This document shows, piece by piece, positions 55,925-64,000 of a stretch of 64,000 nucleotides of DNA. The notes under the pieces were generated by a model. The model did no database searches and had not been told where the DNA came from. It saw nothing but the letters and a program-made list of their open reading frames with translations. The stretch covers positions 434,001 to 498,000 of the forward strand of contig CAJQUN010000141.1 of NCBI GenBank assembly GCA_907163345.1, in the 5' to 3' direction. Both the position numbers and the translations under genes were made by a program. Source of the stretch: Haberlea rhodopensis (lineage: Eukaryota > Streptophyta > Magnoliopsida > Lamiales > Gesneriaceae). Each line of letters begins with the position of its first letter. Position 1 is the stretch's first letter.

Positions 55925-57982
55925 TGTGATATCCCCGAAATGGTTAATTGCATTTGGGCATTAATTGTGATTATATGATTAATTATGGTGGTAATTAATT
56001 ATGTGTTGGAATTATTATGTGGAAATGCTTAGTCACGTGATAGAGTGACCCGGGATAGCATTTCAGGGTGCATGTTGGGCATGTTGGGAATTATGGTTGG
56101 AAGCATGATTTATTTGCCATGGTTATCAATTAATTGGAAATCATGATTTAATTGATATTTTGGTGCATTTTGGTTTAATGCTTTTAAAAATATCATGTTG
56201 GGGTGTTTTATACACCATGATTTGTGGATTGCATTTTTATTTAAAACTCAACACTTTTATACCCCAACCCCACCACCCACTCTTACTTTTACTTTACCAA
56301 ACAACACCCAAACCCTTCCTTTTTCTCTTCATTTTCGAGTTTGAGCATAAGGGTGAAGAGAAGTTCTTGCAAAACTTGGATTTGTGGAGTTTGTTGGGTG
56401 ATTTGAGATCCCCAAGAGGTATGGATACCTCATGGTTATTGTAAGGTTTTGTTTAAGTTTGGTATGATTTTGAAGGATTTTAAAATGGGTTTGTTTTGGG
56501 TTGTTGTGGTTTTGGTATTATTTTGGGTGGATGTTAAATATATGAGTTAATGTAGATGTTTATGGATGGTTTTGAGTGGTTTTGTATGGTTGGTGTTGGA
56601 TTATTTGAGTTTGTTTGAGTTGGGGTTGAAGATGGGTGAATAGTGCCCGAAAATCGGATGCCCAGAGCTCGGCGATCGATCGGTGCCTTCCGCGATCGAT
56701 CGCGAGCAGCAGTGCTGGAGGCAGTGGCCTTCAGCGATCGATCGCGAGTTTGGCGCGATCGATCGGCGAGGTCGCGATCGATCGGCGCAAACTCCTCGAT
56801 CGATCGCGGATTTGATTTTTTTGTTGCTCGAGACAGTGAGGTCTCGCGATCGATCGGGGCTTTATGGCGATCGATCGCGAGACACCAAAAATGGTGTTTT
56901 TGGATATTTTTGTAGGATTTTTGGTATCGGACTATTATTGGGTTCTAATATTGATATTTGTGAATGTGTAGAACCAACCCAGGTGGCAACACAGCCAAGG
57001 CATTGAAGTCCTACCATATCCTACATTTTGGAAAGGTACGTAGTGGACGTACCGGCACCCAACGGTACATGTATCTTATATACTCATTGTTTATGCATTG
57101 TGGATGCGAGTATATATGTGGTATTGCATTGTGGATGCAAATACATGTTATGCATGATGTTTATAGATGCATATGATTATTGGTGCACATCCCATGAGTC
57201 GTGGTCATCCCTTGATGATTTTAATGCTTGCCGCTATTTGTTTTGGTTCCGCTAAATGTGAAGCGAGGGGTGGGAGCGCCGCATGTCACATTTGAGCGTG
57301 GTTATCATATAGGGCGAGGAAAGGGTATTTGCCGCTCAATGTGAGGCGAGGGGTGGGAGTCCCGCATGTCCATTGAAGCGAGGTTATCCTATGCCGCCTA
57401 TATGTAAATAAGCGAGGGGCATTAAAATACATTGTGATGGACAGACTAGGGATTGGTGATCAGTATTTGGTATTGATGAGATGGTATATGTCATGACATG
57501 TTTAGATCATTAAAAATAATCTATTGATTATACTCATGAGTTATGGTACAGGGACAACCAAACGGGAAGCGTTTGAAATGCATGGGAAAAACAGGAAGTG
57601 TTTTATTATGATTATGCATTTACGCTTTATCTTCATATTGTGTTGAATATGAATGATTATTATTGCTCATGTTTGGGGGTTGTCCTTGTAGGTACCTTTT
57701 TGGCATGATAGAAGGGCTTGAACGGGTTGAGGTGGTGAGCCTTGTGAAGAATTCTTTTGAGGCAGAAAGGACAGGATTATTTTGGATAGTATCTACTCTA
57801 GGAGTAGTATAAAACTATAGTTGAACACATTCTTTTGATTGGAATGTAATTAATCCATTGGTAGTCCTTATTTTTGGCATGTAATGCTTAAGCTCATAGA
57901 CTCAACACGTTCTTTTACACTCTGATTATTATGATATCTCTATTATGCCTTGATTCCGCACTTAAGGATTAGGGTCCTTACA
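55925..57982 (+). repeat. Solo LTR G, A family, TSD CCTTA
   Basis: It begins TGTGATATCCCCGAAATGG, ends AGGGTCCTTACA, and is flanked by CCTTA at 55920-55924 and 57983-57987. It carries a GATCGATC cluster (56671-56881) with GGAGGCAGTGGCC, the hairpin GGTACGT-AGTGG-ACGTACC (57035-57053), an AGCGAGGGGTGGGAG array (57227-57420) and CTCTACTCTAGGAGTAGT. Confidence 0.93.
56671..56881. repeat. GATCGATC cluster in solo LTR G
   Basis: Eight octamers with CG flanks in about 210 bp. GGAGGCAGTGGCC lies inside, at about 56715. Confidence 0.9.
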
Positions 57983-59044
57983 CCTTATCAAGCTAATTTG
58001 TGTCCAAACTCTACAAAACTCCTCATACTATAAATATGTATTGCATTGGACAAAATAAGGGGACTCTTGGCTCATAATTAAACCCTACAAACTCAGCCAC
58101 CATCACTCTCCTTCATCACCAACCATCCATACATCAAACCATTGAAGAGGAGACGAATCGGAAGAGACGGGGCTACGGATCGACGAAGCGGAGTCAACAT
58201 CGCTAGTTTATACGTATTTCTAAACTTTGTTTGTTCCTATTTAATTTCTTTATGCTTTTGATGTTGAAAAACACAATTTTGCATTTGATTTGAATATGTT
58301 TCTAGGCTAAGTTTTGTCGTCAAGACTTAGGCGATCCCATGTTTTGAACTCATAATTTTAATTAAGTTTTGAATGATTCTTATAATTCTTTGAGTTTAAT
58401 TTATTGTGTTCATGCTTTCAATTGATTAATATGATTGATTGATTATTTATTGCAATTGAATTGTCCATAGGATATTGTGATACGATATAGTAAATTAAAC
58501 CGTGGATTTCAGACTGATATCGAGAGATGAAGTCAAATACACGTGTGATAGCTATAGATATCTAGTAATCGAAAGCTAGAAGTTTTCATAAATCAACAAA
58601 CAATATTGAGTGTTAAATAAGTGCATGATCATTGCCTTGTTGCATCTTAGTATTAAACTTGTTGTAACCAGACCAAGGTATAACGAGTGCATGAGGAAAA
58701 CTCGTCACCTTAGAACGTTTGAATTTAATTCTTAACTATAGGCGAATTGTAAGGGATTGCATGGGTGATCCGAAAGTCTTGATAATTGTCTCTATTGATT
58801 CTAATATTATTCGTTCTTGCTTGTTGGGTTGATTATTGAGTTAATTAGTCAAATTAGTTTGATATATCAGAACTAGTTATCATAGGCTAAATATTGTTAA
58901 ACTAGTGGAGTTTGATACTTATTTCCTAGTCCTCGTGGGAGCGACAATCCGTACTTTTCATATCATTATAATAAAACTTGACACCATGCACTTGCGGTAC
59001 GCAATCGCTACACTGAAAAATACTGTTTAAAATAATATCGATCA
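57983..59044 (+). repeat. Athila-like LTR B2, right part
   Basis: It has TATAAATA at 58029-58036 and a leader with GAGACGAATCGGAAGAGACG. The end AACTTGACACCATGCACTTGCGGTA...CGATCA matches the last 110 bp of the Athila LTR here in sense orientation. It is inserted in the 3' LTR of E: E sequence resumes at 59045 with ACTGA as the expected duplication. No second LTR or interior is in the window. Confidence 0.7.
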
Positions 59045-59386
59045 ACTGAACACTGAGCCCACTTGGTATATATACTACCAAGGATCTAAAAACCCGAGTC
59101 TCAAATGCTCGCACCCTGACTCATTAAAAATCATCTGTGTTATATTATTATCTCACACTCACTATTTTCATTACCAACCTGAATCCAAAGCACCCCAGAC
59201 TCTAGATCCCACTACCAAGACAAATTCCAAGGTTTACACCTTAATGAGAATAAATCTCAACCCTTGGGCCCAACGACCCCAATACCGAATAAAAATCACG
59301 GGGAGCCTCAACACAGTAATTATCTCATAATTACTATAATTAAAATCCATTAGGGGGATCAACACAATTAATTTCCAGATATCACA
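59045..59386 (-). repeat. 3' LTR of element E, first 342 bp (inverted)
   Basis: In element sense it begins TGTGATATCTGGAAATTAATT and follows the E 5' LTR to the TATATATA box and GTTCAGT, where LTR B2 is inserted. It has an insertion of about 40 bp (GGGATCTAGAGTCTGGGG) not in 30705-32124. Confidence 0.8.
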
Positions 59387-60827
59387 TTTATCCCCCACTA
59401 ATAAAATTTCATCTTCGAAATTTGCATAGACGTACTCCACGTACCGTCGAGACCACACAACCCCATTCGGGTCCCAACATCGATTCATGAATACATCAAG
59501 ATCGAAACTTCAACCGCGAGGACATCGACCTTGCTCCAAATCTGGAATGGAGTTATCCTACCAAACCATCATAACCTTAAAAGATGTTAACATGCATCGA
59601 CGTTAACCACCCAAAAGCAGTAAACCAATCTTAATGCTATCAACTATAATCATTCATGATCCCAACACAGATATCACCTCACTGATATCTCTACAACTTG
59701 GTCCACGTTGCCAAATACACATCGCTACGATAGAAACTACCATCATGCATTAGCGTATCATACTAATCCCAGTTTCCATTCTCCAATCCCATCTCCAGCC
59801 AAGGAGTAGTTGCACCACTTGCAACTCAGATCGGGCAACTCACGGCTACCGATCAACACAAAACACATACCCATAGATGTCCACATCCGTGTGTTCCGAG
59901 GAATCACATCTTGATTCCAACACACTGCCGAAAACTCCATAGAGTCTCAAAATCCCGTATACACGACCTATACAAATTCCAACGATGCTCTGCACTAATA
60001 TCATAGTACTCACCATTCCCGAGCAACTTCCAAAGACGTTTTCTCGTACGTCTTACAAATATCGCAAGGCCATTACCTGGTCCACCACCCGTAATGCTTA
60101 TCATGGTTGATTCATAATCAACTCGTATCCAATACCAACTGTTTCCACAACAGTATTGTTCCAAATCTCTCAAAGAGATACAATCGGTACAGTAGTGTTA
60201 CCACATTAACTATATCCCACGACTCCGGCTACGTTCGCCATTGCATCCTCAATGCAAGAATTCTTAATCAGAAGTAACAATAACTTGTTAACCTCTCGTT
60301 GGTACTCCCGACCAAGCCGAGCTGGAAGTTCCCTTGAGGTATCTCTCACCTCAACTCAAAGGCATCATAGTGACTACAATAGTCCACTATAACCTCTCAT
60401 CGTATCATCATACGATTCACTACACTCGGTTCCGATAAGCAGTATAGTGGCTACAACAAGCTCACTATATTACTGCAACAATAAATCACCATGCCTGGCT
60501 AGCAACTCGCAGCCTCCTAAGGTTTACATAAAACCTGCCAACGTATCATACGTTCAATCCTGATATACAATACCGCACCACCAATTAGAGTAGTGGATCA
60601 TCATCCAATATTCTCTAATACCAATACACAAGGGACATCTCAATGTCCTCACTCGATCACAAATCAATCCTAACCCATTAGGATTTATTTCACATTCGCC
60701 AACTCAACTAGTATACCCAAAGGTACCATTACTCGTAACACGTTTACCACCATACGTGCTGCAGTACACTTACCTGTATGGCACAACCATTTATTCATTG
60801 AGCAAACCCGCTTGGCATAATGGTTCT
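59387..60827 (-). other. Element E interior, 3' half (inverted), ending in polypurine tract
   Basis: In element sense it starts at the AGAAC duplication, CATTATGCCAAGCGGG, and ends with TTCGAAGATGAAATT and TAGTGGGGGATAAA (59387-59400) before the LTR. No coding frame. Colinear with C 13950-15305 and with D. Confidence 0.8.
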
Positions 60828-61500
60828 TGTTAGGATCGATGTAGTGTTTAGAAGGGGGGGTTGAATAAACACTAGATTCAATTTCGATTTTTCTCGGGTT
60901 AACTGCAGACTGTTAAGTACTACAGTAGCTTCTCAATATAAGGCAAGTCAGCAGACACTGATTATAGTGCGGAAGACGTCTGCTGGACTTGTGAGGAGTA
61001 AAACTGAATAGTAAATAAGTAATAAGTAAAGAACACAAGTATTGTTTCTGGAAGTTCGAAGCGCAACGCTTCTACGTCTCCCCTTCTTCCTTTGCAGGAA
61101 GGATTCACTAGAAGACTTGGTTTACACTTTACAGTATACAACCTTCTTAGGCACTCACACAACTTGGCCTAAACTCCTAGCAATCACAACTTCTTAATTT
61201 GATTACAAAAGATTCTATGACACTCTTTACAAAATAAACTTTTAGCTTCTAGTGTTCTTGAGCAGCGGACTTCAGTTGGAAATAATCTGTCACAGATTCA
61301 GTTGCACTGCTTGTCTGCTCTTTTGCTGAACTTTTAGAATATCAGTAAGTTGATTTTCTGTTTACAATGAAGTGTTTCTCGTGATTGAATAAATCGATCA
61401 GCTAACCTCTTCATTCTTTGCTTGGACGTATTTATAGGCTCAGTGGTCCAACGGTAGCTTTTATGAATTAGGAAGAAATCAGCTTTCCAAATTCAGATTG
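60828..61500 (-). repeat. 3' LTR of SIRE element, last 673 bp (inverted)
   Basis: The plus strand starts TGTTAGGATCGATG, the reverse of the LTR end, and runs to CAAATTCAGATTG, the base following 47585 in the LTR. GTTCT (60823-60827) outside it is the reversed AGAAC duplication. The TATA box is near 61430. Confidence 0.93.
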
Positions 61501-61630
61501 TAGTTGATGATTCGATTCTAATGTGGTCCAGAATCGGGGTTGTGGCTTTACTTTGGTTGTGTAGTCCTGGTGTTACGTAGAGTACGCCGGTGCAAATTTC
61601 GAGGACGAAATTTTATTAGTGAGGGATAAT
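61501..61630 (+). mobile_element. Element D interior, last 130 bp, with polypurine tract
   Basis: It holds GTGTAGTCCTGGTGTTACG, TTCGAGGACGAAATTTT and the purine tract TAGTGAGGGATAAT (61617-61630). It is colinear with 15195-15305 of C. Confidence 0.88.
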
Positions 61631-63969
61631 TGTGATGTCCGGGGATTTATGGTGTTAATCCCGGTGTGGTATTAATCCTTGATGGATTTTAAATTGTGGC
61701 AATTAGGAATTAATTGCGGTTTGGCATTCCCCGAGGTTGTTAAATCGGGCATTGGGATCGTTGGATCCAAAGGATGAGATTGTATTCTCATTTTGGTGAA
61801 AAACCTATGAGTTGGGTTTTTAGTGGGACTTGGTGTCCGGGGTGCCTTATGTTGGGGCCAGTCTGGGGATTTGATGTTGGAGAGAGAGTTTTTGAAAACA
61901 TATGATTTTTAATGAATCATGATGTATTGGTGAAGGTATTGGTATTTTGGGGCATTTTTGCTATATATACCAGTTGGACTCGGGATTCCGTCATTTGGAA
62001 TCCATTTCTCTCCCCTCCTCTCCCTCTCACGCCTCTCTCACCCCAAACCCTTTCCCTTTCCCTTTTGATGGGCAAAATCGTTGGAGGCTCGTCCTAGGAG
62101 CCGGATTTCTCGTAGATAAGTTGATAAGTTTCTTCCTCTCGTAATTGTCTTCGATTTGAATGTGGTTTTGTGTGGTTTGGTGGTTTTATGGGTTGGGTTT
62201 GAGTTTTGGAATTTTAAAGAATTTTGGGTTGGTTGGTTTGAGGAGTTTTTGTGGTGTTTATTTTGAGGTTTAATGTTGTAAGGGGTGTGAGGATTGTTGT
62301 TGGGCAAAATTTTGCAAGAAAAACGCCATTTTTGGCTTTTACAGGTCGAGGCGATCGATCCCTAAGGCAGGGAGATCGATCGCCGCGACGTTGTTGGAAA
62401 TTTCAGGAAGATGAACAGTGAGGCGATCGACCGCCTCAAATGAAGCGATCGATCGCCATGAGGCAGTGGCCATTTACGCTAAGAGGCGACCGATCGCCTG
62501 AAAAGGAGCGATCGATCGCCTGTTCCTGTTTTTGCGAGGCGATCGATTGCCTGAAATCATGCGATCGATCGCCAATGCCTTATTTTGGGGAATTATTTCG
62601 TGTTGAGTTTTCGATGCATGCTTCGCCCGGGGCCTTTTAAAATGGTTAATCGTCATGGATGACGATATATTTGGGGTTTGTGAACGTGCTTGGGCACGTG
62701 ATTGCATGCTTGAGATTAATTGTGGATTATTATCGTGTTTAGCATTTAATTCTTCGGTCACGGGACCAAGGCAAGGTTTGGACTTGAACTATGGAAAATA
62801 TAAGGTACGTATGACGTACGAGCATAGCCCTTTAATATAATTGCAATTGTTGAGTGCTTGGTACACTGTATTGCAATGAATGTGTGTGGAAATGCATGAC
62901 ACATGGTATTAGCAATAAACGGAGATTGAAATGCATGGTTTATGGTACTTGCTTCAAATGTCTATATATGCATTGAGAATTGCATGGTGCCGCTTTTGAG
63001 CGAGCAATGATTGGGATGTTGTCGCCTGTGAGCGAACATCGATTATGACGCCGCTGCTGTTGAGTATGCGTGGAAATGGAACGCCGCTATTGTAGAGCGA
63101 GCTATGAAATAGAATTATGGAACCATAAGTGAAATATATGGGGAATTTGTAATCATTGTTTAATGATTTGATAGTGTTGATTATGATACCGGTATATGGC
63201 TAGTGAATTCGTTAATCAATGTAATGATTAACTGGCATTTGAGAATTTGATGGTTTCAGTTATTTTGAGGACAGGAACAGTATAGGGGATCCCGGATGAG
63301 GATGATGCCATCCAGGGAGTATCTTTTATATTTCATAGCATTTACATATCGTAAATTATGAATTGCATTATTGGGATCATGGGATTTGGGATATTGGTAT
63401 GCTCACCCCGTGTGGGGGCTGTCTCTGTTGGGGCAGGTGGTACAGGTGTAGCAGCAGCTTTGGAGTTGAGCTCGGGCTATTGATTGAAGTACTTCTAGGA
63501 TTGAGGTACCAGAGCTGGATGGATAGGCGCTCAGATCCATAGTCGAGATCGAGTTGCGCTTGAGAGGTGCTTCCAGGATCGAAGCACCAGTAACGGTATC
63601 CAGTAGAGTGTTTTATACATTAGATACACGCTTATTCATTGGGTGCTCTTATGTGAGTACATATTACGTGTATATGGAATGTATAAATGGGCTACGGCTT
63701 TTCTCTATTCATTTACGGTTAGCATGCAATTAAATGTGGAATTGCTAAATGAATTGAGAGCATATTAGTGTATGTTGAAAGGTGCATGGCATGTTTTATG
63801 GAATATGTTGGGAAAGTATAGACATTATACGATAATGTAAAGGAATTTTATAGATGGCATTTATGCTAGAGTTGCATGTAATTACTTTCCCCTTGTTAAC
63901 ATGATAGTATGCACTAAGCACGGTGGTTAATACACTAATATCGGGTTAAGGGCACTGGGGGTCCTTACA
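61631..63969 (+). repeat. 3' LTR of element D (2.34 kb)
   Basis: This is the partner of the inverted LTR 51681-54017. It has a TATATATA box at 61962-61969, a GATCGATC cluster at 62350-62577, hairpin GTACGT-ATG-ACGTAC at 62805-62819 and CGCT/AGCG hairpins at 62988-63095. It is followed by the TAAAA duplication (63970-63974). Confidence 0.93.
62350..62577. repeat. GATCGATC cluster in D 3' LTR
   Basis: The same cluster as 53088-53300 with a few substitutions between the two copies. GAGGCAGTGGCC is at about 62460. Confidence 0.88.
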
Positions 63970-64000
63970 TAAAATCTCATTTTATGTCACAAGCAATGAG
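63970..64000 (-). repeat. Target duplication TAAAA and start of invaded LTR K
   Basis: TAAAA (63970-63974) mirrors TTTTA at 54018-54022. The following TCTCATTTTATGTCACAAG should be the 5' part of the LTR invaded by D, and runs off the window. Confidence 0.6.

Larger units (their letters stand above)
47586..61500. other. 13.9-kb inverted segment
   Basis: Three independent facts agree. The 3' LTR of SIRE is split between 47056-47585 (forward) and 60828-61500 (reverse), and joins without lost bases. The SIRE duplication AGAAC at 34711 is matched in reverse at 60823-60827. Element D is split between 47586-54017 (reverse) and 61501-63969 (forward), with duplications TTTTA (54018-54022) and TAAAA (63970-63974). 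Reversing 47586-61500 restores both elements and the interior of E. Confidence 0.93.

Overview
This is plant nuclear DNA, almost entirely nested LTR retrotransposons, with one recognisable host gene. A eudicot with a repeat-rich genome fits. The accessory ORF of the SIRE-type copia element (41537-46239) resembles, from memory, ORFs common in Lamiales, but that placement is weak.

Layout. 1-4937 is the 3' part of a Ty3/gypsy chromovirus (Tekay-like, element A) with broken pol and its 3' LTR. It sits inside the pol of a minus-strand SIRE-type Ty1/copia element (pieces 4938-5625 and 22445-25542, 5' LTR 24448-25542). That copia element is also split by a minus-strand Athila-type element (5626-22444) that has gag and a second ORF but no pol. 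The second ORF of Athila is split by a non-coding plus-strand LTR element C (9187-17994, TSD GTGGG). 25847-27747 (minus) is a five-exon host gene for a NEP-interacting-protein-like RING-H2 protein, complete and apparently intact. 28061-28452 is a small solo LTR (TSD TCAAG). 29839-30704 is a truncated LTR (H) entered by non-coding element E (30705 onward). E is entered by a plus-strand SIRE copia element (34716 onward, TSD AGAAC) with gag, pol and an accessory ORF. That accessory ORF is in turn split by an A-family solo LTR (43037-44991, TSD ACTGG).

47586-61500 is inverted relative to its surroundings. One breakpoint lies in the 3' LTR of the SIRE element: its missing half, followed by the AGAAC duplication, is at 60828-61500 in reverse. 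The other lies inside non-coding element D: its 5' part is at 47586-54017 in reverse and its 3' part at 61501-63969 forward, flanked by TTTTA/TAAAA. Undoing the inversion restores SIRE, D and E. Inside the inverted block are also an A-family solo LTR (55925-57982, TSD CCTTA), an Athila-like LTR (55782-59044, interrupted) and two partial LTRs (54018-55781).

Structure not explained by genes: C, D, E and the U5 regions of the gypsy LTRs carry arrays of micro-hairpins whose arms change together while loops stay constant. The main classes are arm-TAAGAYG-arm', arm-GCGATG...CCGC-arm', and GTCA...TGAC. A GTACGT-N3-6-ACGTAC hairpin recurs in every gypsy-type LTR that retains its U5 region. Clusters of the palindrome GATCGATC occur in LTRs of gypsy, Athila and non-coding elements alike. 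Element boundaries rest on LTR pairs, TG...CA ends, primer-binding sites and target-site duplications read by eye; divergence counts are eye counts.
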